A stretch of DNA of 54,893 nt from Oscillospiraceae bacterium (lineage in GTDB: Bacteria; Bacillota; Clostridia; Oscillospirales; Oscillospiraceae). The stretch lies in NCBI GenBank assembly GCA_902774015.1, contig CACYHB010000009.1, forward strand, positions 1-54,893, in the 5' to 3' direction. Below are positions 8,550 through 14,928 of this stretch, piece after piece (position 1 is the stretch's first letter; every line of letters begins with the position of its first letter). The position numbers were made by a program, and so were the translations under genes. Under the pieces are notes generated by a model. The model was not told the origin of the DNA, ran no database searches, and worked only from the letters and a program-made list of their open reading frames with translations.

Positions 8550-8602
8550 GCCCCGCAGATTGTTAACCAGAGACGTTGAAGAAGGTTGACAATCTGCGGG
8601 GC
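8550..8602 (+). promoter_or_regulatory. BirA (biotin) operator within a 19-bp-arm palindrome
   Basis: ATTGTTAACC (8559-8568), a 15-base gap and GGTTGACAAT (8584-8593) match the known biotin-repressor box of Firmicutes. The dyad extends outward with GCCCCGCAG/CTGCGGGGC to 19-bp arms, so the same sequence may also form a terminator-like hairpin for the MoxR unit ending at 8532. It overlaps the -35 of the following promoter, as expected for a repressor site. The linked birA encodes a DNA-binding biotin ligase. Confidence 0.85.
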
Positions 8603-8614
8603 CTGTGCTATTTT
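8586..8614 (+). promoter_or_regulatory. BirA-controlled promoter for bioY-birA
   Basis: A perfect -35 TTGACA (8586-8591), a 17-base spacer and TATTTT (8609-8614). The -35 lies inside the right half of the BirA box. The predicted transcription start is near 8621, only about four bases before a repeat element begins, so bioY is now almost 500 bases downstream of its promoter. Confidence 0.75.
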
Positions 8615-8624
8615 GATGCGGAGA

Positions 8625-9083
8625 AATGTATGGGTTTTGTCGGGCTGCTTGCGCGAGTTTAGATGCGCATTGCGCCCCCCTATCTTTCTTTTCGGTACTT
8701 GCCCGAAAAGAAAGACAGTGCCGCGCCCGGTGGAAGAAAGAAAAGGGCGCCCCAAGGACGCCATGCTTTCTGCGCTTCGCCGTTCGCGGAATGGCTTCGC
8801 TTCGCTCGCGCCGCTGCCTGGATGCTGAGTTTACGAGCCGCCGGAAAGTGCTTTCCTGCGCTTTCGTGCTGTACAGTATAGCGGCAGCGGACACCCGGGC
8901 GCACCCGGCATGCCAACATTCGGACGGCGGCGACCCTGGCTGGGCTTTCCCCAAAAGCCTCTGGGCAAGCGGCCTTTCTCTTTGGAGTACAAGAACCGTT
9001 TCTCTTTCCGCAAGAGGAAAGAGAAATGGGTCTTGAAATACGTAGCCTGCCCGCTCTGAGCGGCTGGGAAGAACCCATACATT
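8625..9083. mobile_element. MITE-like element, 459 bp, 12-bp terminal inverted repeats
   Basis: The ends are perfect 12-bp inverted repeats, AATGTATGGGTT (8625-8636) and AACCCATACATT (9072-9083). Inside are further dyads, including CTTTCTTTTCGG with CCGAAAAGAAAG near 8690 and TTTCTCTTTCC with GGAAAGAGAAA near 9000. Its right-hand part recurs in inverse orientation at 54751-54893. Reading frames inside it look like nonsense, so it would be non-autonomous. I could not see a clear target-site duplication. It lies between the BirA-controlled promoter and bioY. Confidence 0.7.
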
Positions 9084-9115
9084 CAATTCATTGATAACCA
9101 AAGGAAGTCAGGCAC

Positions 9116-9658
9116 ATGAAAACAAAGACCACCCGAGAGCTTGCCATGATCGCCATGGGCGCGGCGCTGATCGCCGTCTGCTCCTGGATCGCCGTACCCG
9201 CCGCCATCCCCTTTACGCTGCAGACCTTCGCCGTCTGCCTCGTGACGGCGCTCTTCGGCCTGCGCATGGGACTCTGGACCGTGGCGGTCTATCTGCTGCT
9301 GGGGGCCGTGGGCGTGCCGGTGTTTTCCGGCTTCAAGGGCGGTCTCGGCGCTCTGCTCGGCGCCACCGGCGGCTATCTGGCGGGTTTTCTGTTTACGGCG
9401 CTGGTCGTTGGCCTGGCGGTGGATCAATTTGGCAGAAAGCTCCCGGTCCTGATCGTTTCTATGGTATTGGGCATCCTTTTGTGCTATACTTTCGGTACCG
9501 CCTGGTTCGTCCTCGTCTACTCCCGCAGCAGCGGGCCCATCGGCGTGGGGACGGCCCTGGGCTGGTGTGTGCTGCCCTATCTGCTGCCGGACGCGGTGAA
9601 GATCGCGCTGGCTACGCTCTTGGTCGGGCGGCTGTATCCGATCCTGAACAGAGGATGA
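9116..9658 (+). CDS. bioY: Biotin transporter substrate-binding (S) component
   Basis: A 180-residue, very hydrophobic protein with about six membrane segments. The N-terminal AMGAALIAVCSWIAVP and the IPFTLQTFAVCL segment are typical of BioY, the biotin-binding S component of ECF transporters. No energising EcfA/EcfT genes are here, so it probably shares a module encoded elsewhere. AAAGGAAG lies about 8 bases before the ATG. It is followed 4 bases later by birA, which pairs biotin uptake with biotin attachment and sensing. Expression should be repressed by biotin-bound BirA at the operator near 8575, unless the intervening repeat changes this. Confidence 0.93.
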   Translation: MKTKTTRELAMIAMGAALIAVCSWIAVPAAIPFTLQTFAVCLVTALFGLRMGLWTVAVYLLLGAVGVPVFSGFKGGLGALLGATGGYLAGFLFTALVVGLAVDQFGRKLPVLIVSMVLGILLCYTFGTAWFVLVYSRSSGPIGVGTALGWCVLPYLLPDAVKIALATLLVGRLYPILNRG

Positions 9659-9662
9659 TACC

Positions 9663-10631
9663 ATGATAAAAGAAGCGATCCTTGCCTGTCTGCGCGATCA
9701 CGCGGAGCGCTATGTCTCCGGCGCCGCGCTGGCGCGGGAACTCTCCGTCAGCCGCACGGCCGTATGGAAGGCGGTGGAGCAGCTGCGCGCGGAGGGCTAT
9801 GCCATCGAATCGGCGACAAACCGGGGCTACCGCCTGTGCGCTGTGAGCGACGTGCTCAGCGAGCCGCGCGTGCGAAGCTATCTGAAAAACCCGGGAATCA
9901 CGCCGAAGGTCTACGCCAGTGTCAGCTCTACCAACACGCTGCTCAAGGTCATGGCGGCAGAGGGGGCGCCGGAGGGACTTGCGCTGATCGCGGGCGAGCA
10001 GACCGCCGGGCGGGGCCGCATGGGCCGGAGCTTCTATTCCCCGGCGGATTCGGGCCTGTACATGAGCCTGCTGCTGCGCCCGACGCTCCCCGCGGCGGAG
10101 GCTGTGCGCGTCACCGCCTGCGCGGCCGTGGCCGTGGCGGAGGCGGTCGAGGAGCTCTCCGGCCTACCGGCTCAGATCAAGTGGGTCAACGATATTTTCG
10201 TCGGCGGCCGAAAGGTCTCCGGCATCCTGACCGAGGCCTCCCTGGACTGCGAGAGCGGCGGCCTCAGCTACGCCGTGGTCGGCATCGGCATCAACACCGC
10301 CGTCCCCGCAGGGGATTTCCCACCCGAGCTGCGGCAGATCGCAGGGGCCGCCTTCGGACAGGAGAGGCCGCCGGAGCTGCGCTGCCGGCTGGCGGCGCTG
10401 GTGTTGGACAAGCTGATGGATTTTTATGGAAGGCTGGATGATCCGGCGATCCTGGAGGCCTACCGCCGTCGGTCTCTGATCCCGGGGCGGGAGATCAACA
10501 TCCTTTCGCCCGGGAGGGAACCGGTCCCGGCTACGGCGCTGGCGGTGGAAGAGGACTACAGCCTGCTGGTCCGCCTGCCGGACGGCAGTCTGCGGCGCCT
10601 CAATTCCGGCGAGGTAAGCGTGCGGCTTTGA
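9663..10631 (+). CDS. birA: Bifunctional biotin--[acetyl-CoA-carboxylase] ligase / biotin repressor
   Basis: A 322-residue protein in the size range of bifunctional BirA. Residues 1-60 form a winged helix-turn-helix (LARELSVSRTAVWKAVEQL), so it should bind DNA. The central catalytic domain has the biotinyl-AMP loop GRGRMGRSF, the KWVNDIFVGGRKVSGIL segment and VGIGINT. A small C-terminal domain follows. It joins biotin to carboxylase lysines and, when loaded with biotinyl-AMP, represses biotin genes; the BirA box upstream of bioY is the obvious target, giving autoregulation. It starts 4 bases after bioY. Confidence 0.96.
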   Translation: MIKEAILACLRDHAERYVSGAALARELSVSRTAVWKAVEQLRAEGYAIESATNRGYRLCAVSDVLSEPRVRSYLKNPGITPKVYASVSSTNTLLKVMAAEGAPEGLALIAGEQTAGRGRMGRSFYSPADSGLYMSLLLRPTLPAAEAVRVTACAAVAVAEAVEELSGLPAQIKWVNDIFVGGRKVSGILTEASLDCESGGLSYAVVGIGINTAVPAGDFPPELRQIAGAAFGQERPPELRCRLAALVLDKLMDFYGRLDDPAILEAYRRRSLIPGREINILSPGREPVPATALAVEEDYSLLVRLPDGSLRRLNSGEVSVRL

Positions 10632-10633
10632 AA

Positions 10634-10673
10634 AACGAAGGGCGCGTGATGTTTGCTTCACGCGCCCTTCGTT
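10634..10673. terminator. Bidirectional terminator between birA and the zinc-ribbon gene
   Basis: A perfect 16-bp stem (10634-10649 with 10658-10673) and an 8-base loop. A-rich and T-rich flanks let it serve both convergent genes. Confidence 0.8.
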
Positions 10674-10685
10674 ATTGTACGCAGC

Positions 10686-11189
10686 TTATTCCTTGTTTTC
10701 GCCCAGATCGAACTCCAGCACCTCGCCGCAGTTGGGGCAGGTGATGCTGCCCTTCTCCAGGGTCTCCTCGTCGAAACTGATCTCCTCACCGCAGCTGGGG
10801 CAGGTCACGTCGTACATCACGCCGTCGTATTCGACTTCCTCGTCCTCTTCCTCGTCCTCGTCGGCCTCTCCGTCGCTCTCCTCGTCGTCGAAGTCGCCGC
10901 CGATGCCGTAGTCGGCCAGATCGTACAGGTTGTCGTCATCGTCCAGCTCTTCGAGTCCGCCGTCGTCCAGATCGGCGGTCAGTTCCTCCAGATAACCCAG
11001 ATCCTCGCAGATGTCGTCGATCACTTCCGCGTAGTCGGAGCTCACAGCCTGGAGGTCCTCGATCTCATGCGCCATGTCGGACAGCAGATCGTTCAGCGCG
11101 CTCCAGAGCTTTCCGTCCCGGGATTCGGGCTCCACGCCCAGGCCCTCGGTCAAACCCTTCAGATAGGCAGCTTTCTCAACAATCGTCAT
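10686..11189 (-). CDS. CD1247-type acidic zinc-ribbon protein
   Basis: A 167-residue protein seen widely in Clostridia and often annotated as CD1247 N-terminal domain-containing. Residues 1-70 are a helical domain (EKAAYLKGLTEGLG, then LLSDMAHEIEDL). The middle is a strongly acidic Asp/Glu stretch, probably disordered. The C-terminus is a zinc ribbon with CPSC and CPNC pairs. GGAGG lies 8 bases before the ATG. Its function is not established; the zinc ribbon and acidic linker suggest a nucleic-acid or RNA polymerase partner, which is inference only. It follows efp on the same strand after a terminator. Confidence 0.8.
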   Translation of the reverse strand: MTIVEKAAYLKGLTEGLGVEPESRDGKLWSALNDLLSDMAHEIEDLQAVSSDYAEVIDDICEDLGYLEELTADLDDGGLEELDDDDNLYDLADYGIGGDFDDEESDGEADEDEEEDEEVEYDGVMYDVTCPSCGEEISFDEETLEKGSITCPNCGEVLEFDLGENKE

Positions 11190-11219
11190 CTCGGTAGCCT
11201 CCAGTCTTTATGATTTGTG

Positions 11220-11248
11220 AAAAAAGGGGGAGATACGCGACCTCCCCC
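11220..11248 (-). terminator. Intrinsic terminator of efp
   Basis: On the minus strand a 7-bp G/C stem (11248-11242 with 11232-11226) is followed directly by six T (11225-11220). It separates efp from the zinc-ribbon gene, although read-through is possible because that gene has no obvious promoter of its own. Confidence 0.75.
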
Positions 11249-11270
11249 GAATTCCCGCTGTGTGTTTGCC

Positions 11271-11828
11271 TTACGCTCTGGACAGATACTCGCCGGTGCG
11301 GGTATCGACCTTGATGCGCTCGCCCCGGTCGATGAAGAGGGGGACCTTGATCTCGGCGCCGGTCTCCAGGGTGGCGGGCTTGGTGGCGTTGGTGGCGGTG
11401 TTGCCGGCAAAGCCGGGGTCGGTATCGGTGACTTCGAGCTCCACGAAGAAGGGAGGCTCCACGTTGAAGACCTTGCCCTTGTAGGAGTAGATGGTGCACT
11501 CCATGTTTTCCTTGACGAACTTGAAGTTGTCGCCCAGGACGGAGCCGTCCACCGGCTCGAGCTCATAGGTCTCGGGGTTCATGAAATAATAGAGGTTGCC
11601 GTCGTTGTAACTGTACTCCATGGTCATGCGGTCAACGGTGGCGTTCTCAAACTTGGCGGTGGGGTTGAAGGAAGTCTCGGTCACAGCGCCGGTGATGACG
11701 TTCTTCATCTTGGTGCGCACGAAGGCGGCGCCCTTGCCGGGCTTCACGTGCTGGAACTCGACGACCTGCATGACGTTGCCGTCCATTTCAAAGGTAACGC
11801 CGTTTCTGAATTCGCCTGCAGTAATCAT
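11271..11828 (-). CDS. efp: Translation elongation factor P
   Basis: A 185-residue EF-P with the usual three beta-barrel domains. It enters the ribosome E site and relieves stalling at consecutive prolines. The tip loop [17 protein letters not shown] carries the conserved Lys that may be modified, though no modification gene is seen nearby. The C-terminal [18 protein letters not shown] is the family signature. GGGAGG lies upstream of the ATG, and a good promoter lies at 11882-11910. Confidence 0.98.
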   Translation of the reverse strand: MITAGEFRNGVTFEMDGNVMQVVEFQHVKPGKGAAFVRTKMKNVITGAVTETSFNPTAKFENATVDRMTMEYSYNDGNLYYFMNPETYELEPVDGSVLGDNFKFVKENMECTIYSYKGKVFNVEPPFFVELEVTDTDPGFAGNTATNATKPATLETGAEIKVPLFIDRGERIKVDTRTGEYLSRA

Positions 11829-11881
11829 AAATTGGGTCCTCCCGAAGATAGTTTATCTGTAACAATAGTATTAGCTGTATT

Positions 11882-11910
11882 ATTTTACAGTATGTCCCGC
11901 CGATTTGCAA
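11882..11910 (-). promoter_or_regulatory. efp promoter
   Basis: Minus-strand TTGCAA (11910-11905), a 17-base spacer and TAAAAT (11887-11882). The leader would be about 45 bases. Confidence 0.65.
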
Positions 11911-11980
11911 GCCTTTTCTGCGGAATCCCCGCGGCGTCCCGCCGAAAAAGAGAATTTTCACGAGAAAACAAAAATTTTTC

Positions 11981-12009
11981 TTGCAATTGCCGGACCCTTC
12001 TGCTAATAT
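11981..12009 (+). promoter_or_regulatory. rpmB promoter
   Basis: TTGCAA (11981-11986), 17 bases, TAATAT (12004-12009). It gives a leader of about 200 bases before rpmB. Apart from the hairpin at 12157-12184 I recognise nothing in that leader. Confidence 0.65.
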
Positions 12010-12156
12010 AAATAAGCTGTTTCTCAGCATAACACGCAGTCAATTGTGATCATTTCGGAAAAAGGCGCATGCCTGGCCCAGGGGGAAGAATGAAAATCGT
12101 TTTTGACGCAGCTCTGCCGCGGCAAAAACACCCCAAGGCGAGCAGTGCGAGTCCTT

Positions 12157-12184
12157 CAATTGCGAAAGGCTTTTCGCAATTGAC
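12157..12184. repeat. Hairpin with 12-bp arms, shared with the rny leader
   Basis: TCAATTGCGAAA, a GGCT loop, then TTTCGCAATTGA. The same two 12-base arms with a different 6-base loop occur at 39571-39600, in the leader of RNase Y. The position, just upstream of the rpmB ribosome-binding site, allows a role in the mRNA leader, but a simple repeat element is equally possible. Confidence 0.75.
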
Positions 12185-12216
12185 TGAATAACACGAGCAA
12201 GGAGGTGCTTCAAGCT

Positions 12217-12405
12217 ATGGCAAAATGCCAGTTCTGCGACAAGGATGTGGCCTTCGGCATCAAGGTCAGCCATTCTCACAGACGCTCCAACCGTACCTGG
12301 AAGCCGAACGTGAAGCGCGTCAAGGCCATCGTGGACGGCTCTCCCAAGCATGTCTACGTCTGCACTCGCTGCCTGCGCAGCGGTAAGGTCACTCGCGCTG
12401 TGTAA
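12217..12405 (+). CDS. rpmB: 50S ribosomal protein L28
   Basis: A 62-residue L28 that carries the zinc-binding form: CQFC at the N-terminus and CTRC near the C-terminus. The central SHSHRRSNRTWKPN is the family signature. I use ATG 12217; an in-frame GTG at 12205 overlaps the GGAGG ribosome-binding site and is unlikely. It has its own promoter and ends in a strong terminator. Confidence 0.97.
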   Translation: MAKCQFCDKDVAFGIKVSHSHRRSNRTWKPNVKRVKAIVDGSPKHVYVCTRCLRSGKVTRAV

Positions 12406-12423
12406 TTCAACATTACCCGAAAC

Positions 12424-12453
12424 AAAGCCTGTCGTATTTCGACGGGCTTTTTT
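12424..12453 (+). terminator. Intrinsic terminator of rpmB
   Basis: An 11-bp stem (12424-12434 with 12440-12450, one G-T pair), a 5-base loop and a run of six T. Confidence 0.85.
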
Positions 12454-12481
12454 CGGTACTTTATGAAAAGGAGAAAGATCC

Positions 12482-13054
12482 ATGGAGCTACTGGAACAGA
12501 GGATTCTCAGCGAAGGCCGGGTGAAGCCGGGCGGCATCCTGAAGGTGGACAGCTTCCTCAACCATCAGATCGATCCGCAGCTGCTGTACGAGATGGCGCT
12601 GGAGCTCAAGCGCCTCTATGCCGGCGAGGGCGTCAACAAGATCTTCACCATCGAAGCCTCCGGCATCGCCATCGCGAGCCTCGCGGGCTTTGTGTTCGGC
12701 TGCCCGGTGGTCTTTGCCAAGAAAAGCAAGACAAAGAACATCTCCGACGCGCTCTATTCCGTGGAGGTGGAGTCCTTCACCCACGGCAACACCAACACGG
12801 TGGTGGTGTCGAAGGAGTATCTGCACCCGGAGGACCGGGTCCTGATCGTGGACGATTTTCTTGCCACGGGCGCGGCCCTTGTGGGGCTCAAGGCGCTTGT
12901 GGAGCAGGCGGGCGGCACCGTGGTCGGCGCAGGTATCGCCATTGAGAAAGAGTTCCAGGGGGGCGGCAACCTGCTGCGCAGGCAGGGTATGCGCATCGAG
13001 TCCCTGGCGAAGATCGCCTCCATGAGCGACGACGGCCTGGAATTCTGCCGCTGA
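12482..13054 (+). CDS. xpt: Xanthine phosphoribosyltransferase
   Basis: A 190-residue purine salvage enzyme converting xanthine and PRPP to XMP. The length and the sequence (SFLNHQIDP, FTIEASGIAIA, then the PRPP-binding loop VLIVDDFLATGAA) match Xpt. AAGGAG lies upstream of the ATG. Unlike Bacillus xpt, no purine riboswitch precedes it: the 76 bases after rpmB hold only the terminator and the ribosome-binding site. The riboswitch comes after it, in front of the nucleoside ABC importer. No convincing own promoter was found, so some read-through from rpmB is possible. Confidence 0.96.
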   Translation: MELLEQRILSEGRVKPGGILKVDSFLNHQIDPQLLYEMALELKRLYAGEGVNKIFTIEASGIAIASLAGFVFGCPVVFAKKSKTKNISDALYSVEVESFTHGNTNTVVVSKEYLHPEDRVLIVDDFLATGAALVGLKALVEQAGGTVVGAGIAIEKEFQGGGNLLRRQGMRIESLAKIASMSDDGLEFCR

Positions 13055-13169
13055 GCACGGAAAAACCGCTGCTTTTCCGCGCCGCAGGACCCTGTATTTT
13101 CGGAAAAAACTTTCAACATTTTGTACAAAAACTTGAACCATAAAATGTTGAAAATGGCCAAGTTTTTAC

Positions 13170-13198
13170 TTGACTTTTTTCGACAGGACTGTTACTAT
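13170..13198 (+). promoter_or_regulatory. Promoter of the riboswitch-controlled nucleoside importer
   Basis: TTGACT (13170-13175), a 17-base spacer, TACTAT (13193-13198). Transcription from about 13205 would include the whole purine aptamer. Confidence 0.7.
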
Positions 13199-13216
13199 AC
13201 TGTCATAATTCAATAG

Positions 13217-13289
13217 TGTTCGATATATCGCAAATGATATGGATTTGAAGTTTCTACCCGGGCACCGTAAATGACCGGACTATCGAAGA
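13217..13289 (+). promoter_or_regulatory. Purine riboswitch aptamer, guanine class
   Basis: P1 pairs TTCGATA (13219-13225) with TATCGAA (13281-13287). P2 is CAAAT/ATTTG around a GATATGG loop. The conserved TTTCTACC junction and the CCGTAAATG loop of P3 are present. The specificity base, equivalent to C74 of the Bacillus xpt aptamer, is C13280, so guanine or hypoxanthine is expected rather than adenine. A terminator follows, so the ligand should switch transcription off. Confidence 0.92.
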
Positions 13290-13337
13290 TGCAAGAGAGG
13301 GCCAGATCTGTTTCCGACCCCCGTGCTTTGTGTTTTT

Positions 13338-13375
13338 CAGAGAGGCTTCGAATCGGGGCCTCTCTGTGCTTTTGT
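13338..13375 (+). terminator. Riboswitch expression-platform terminator
   Basis: CAGAGAGGC (13338-13346) pairs with GCCTCTCTG (13358-13366) and is followed by a T-rich tract. The 3 prime arm could instead pair with AGAGAGGGCC at 13294-13303, just after P1, which would serve as the antiterminator. Confidence 0.7.
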
Positions 13376-13397
13376 CGCTGCTGCGGCCCATTTCTCT

Positions 13398-13473
13398 GTC
13401 ATCCTGAGGAGCGGCGAAGGATCTCATCCGGTGATTTCGCCCCGTCCGGGATCCTCAGCGCGCTCCGAATGAC
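13398..13473. repeat. Palindromic repeat in the importer leader
   Basis: The arms begin with GTCATCCTGAGGAGC and end with GCTCCGAATGAC; the inner parts GGATC pair as well. It resembles the GTCAT...ATGAC repeats scattered through many Firmicutes genomes (recognised from memory). It sits between the riboswitch terminator and the first gene. Confidence 0.65.
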
Positions 13474-13585
13474 GGCGCCGGCTTGGTGCCTGCTGCATGT
13501 CCCTTTTCCGCACACGCGGTTTAGGTGTGTCGGGGGTTCACCCCCCGGCACTGATAAAAATCTTACTTTTTTAGGAGAGAACAGA

Positions 13586-14788
13586 ATGAAAAAGATCATC
13601 GCAATGCTGATGGCTCTCTGCATGGTCGTGGCTCTGGCTGCTTTCAACGCCCCCGCCGCTTCCGCCGAGACCCCCGTCAAGATCGGTTTTATCTTCCTGC
13701 ACGATGAGCAGTCCACCTACGACCTCAACTTCATGAACGCCGCCAAGGAAGCCTGCGAAGCCCGCGGCATGGTCGAGAACGAGGACTTCTTCTTCAAGGT
13801 GGGTATCCCCGAGGGCCAGGAGTGCTACGAGACCGCGCTGGATCTGGTCGATCTGGGCTGCAACATCGTCTTCGCCGACTCTTTCGGCCATGAGGACTAC
13901 ATGATCCAGGCCGCCAAGGAGTGCCCTGAGGTTCAGTTCTGCCACGCCACCGGCACCCGCGCCCACACCGAGGGTCTGGACAACTACCACAACGCGTTTG
14001 CCTCCATCTATGAGGGCCGTTACCTGGCCGGCATCGCCGCCGGTATGAAGCTCAACGAGATGATCGAGAGCGGCAAGATCACCGAAGACGAGGCCAAGAT
14101 CGGCTACGTCGGCGCTTTCACCTACGCCGAGGTTATCTCCGGCTACACCTCCTTCTTCCTCGGCGCCCGTTCCGTCTGCCCCAGCGCCACCATGGAAGTC
14201 ACCTTCACCGGTTCCTGGTACGATCTGGCTCTTGAGCAGGAAGGCGCTCAGAAGCTCATCGACGACGGCTGCGTCCTGATCAGCCAGCACGCCGACTCCA
14301 TGGGTGCTCCCTCCACCTGCGAGGCCGCCGGTGTTCCCAACGTCTCCTACAACGGATCCACCATCGCTGCCGGTCCCAACACCTACATCATCTCCTCCCG
14401 CATCAACTGGGCTCCCTACTTCACCTACATCATGGACAGCGTCGCCAATGGCGAGGCCATTGACGCCGACTGGACCGGCGACTTCAGCACCGGCTCCGTC
14501 GAGCTGGCCGAGCTGAACGAGGCCGTTGCCGCCGAAGGCACCGCCGAAGCCATCGAGGCCGCCAAGAAGGGTCTGATGACCGACGAGCTGCATGTCTTCG
14601 CCACCGACTCCTACACGGTCGAGGGTGAGGCTCAGGAGAGCTACATGGCCGACGTGGATACCGACCCCGCCTACGAGGGCGACACCGAGGTCGTGTCCGA
14701 CGGCTTCTTCCACGAGTCCGAGTTCCGCTCCGCTCCTTACTTTGACGTTCAGATCGACGGCATCACTCTGCTCGATACCGCGTTCTAA
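13586..14788 (+). CDS. BMP-family nucleoside ABC transporter substrate-binding protein
   Basis: A 400-residue extracellular binding protein of the BMP/Med family (the NupN/PnrA type), which captures purine nucleosides. The mature protein begins VKIGFIFLHDEQSTYDLNFM, and the segment DSFGHEDYMIQAAKECPEVQF is typical. The N-terminus is a signal peptide cut after ASA. There is no lipobox Cys at the end of the hydrophobic core, although most Gram-positive relatives are lipoproteins. AGGAG lies upstream of ATG 13586. The gene heads the importer operon behind a guanine riboswitch, so the cargo is probably guanosine or related nucleosides. Confidence 0.93.
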   Translation: MKKIIAMLMALCMVVALAAFNAPAASAETPVKIGFIFLHDEQSTYDLNFMNAAKEACEARGMVENEDFFFKVGIPEGQECYETALDLVDLGCNIVFADSFGHEDYMIQAAKECPEVQFCHATGTRAHTEGLDNYHNAFASIYEGRYLAGIAAGMKLNEMIESGKITEDEAKIGYVGAFTYAEVISGYTSFFLGARSVCPSATMEVTFTGSWYDLALEQEGAQKLIDDGCVLISQHADSMGAPSTCEAAGVPNVSYNGSTIAAGPNTYIISSRINWAPYFTYIMDSVANGEAIDADWTGDFSTGSVELAELNEAVAAEGTAEAIEAAKKGLMTDELHVFATDSYTVEGEAQESYMADVDTDPAYEGDTEVVSDGFFHESEFRSAPYFDVQIDGITLLDTAF

Positions 14789-14797
14789 TGACAATCT

Positions 14798-14899
14798 GGG
14801 AAGTCCCGGCTCCCCCGGGACTTCCCTTTCAGCTTCACAGAGCCAAGTGCTGCAAAAGGAAGCGCGAGACCGTTTTGCCCCGCGTTTCCTTTTACAGCA
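14798..14899 (+). promoter_or_regulatory. Two intergenic hairpins after the binding-protein gene
   Basis: The first has perfect 12-bp arms (14798-14809, 14815-14826). The second has imperfect 19-base arms (14848-14866, 14881-14899). Neither is followed by a long T run. Such hairpins after a binding-protein gene often protect its mRNA or damp downstream expression, giving more binding protein than membrane subunits; here that is inference. Confidence 0.6.
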
Positions 14900-14928
14900 T
14901 TTTGGCCTTTTCTGAGGAGGGTTCGACT

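Noticed and set aside
8502-9101. Open frames of 60-200 residues in the bioY leader
   Set aside because: Several overlapping frames on both strands within the repeat element, none with a ribosome-binding site or recognisable domain.
12406-12481. Purine riboswitch upstream of xpt
   Set aside because: The gap is 76 bases and holds only the rpmB terminator and the ribosome-binding site.
13271-13585. Longer start for the BMP protein
   Set aside because: Would place the riboswitch terminator and a repeat inside the coding region; ATG 13586 has a ribosome-binding site and begins a signal peptide.
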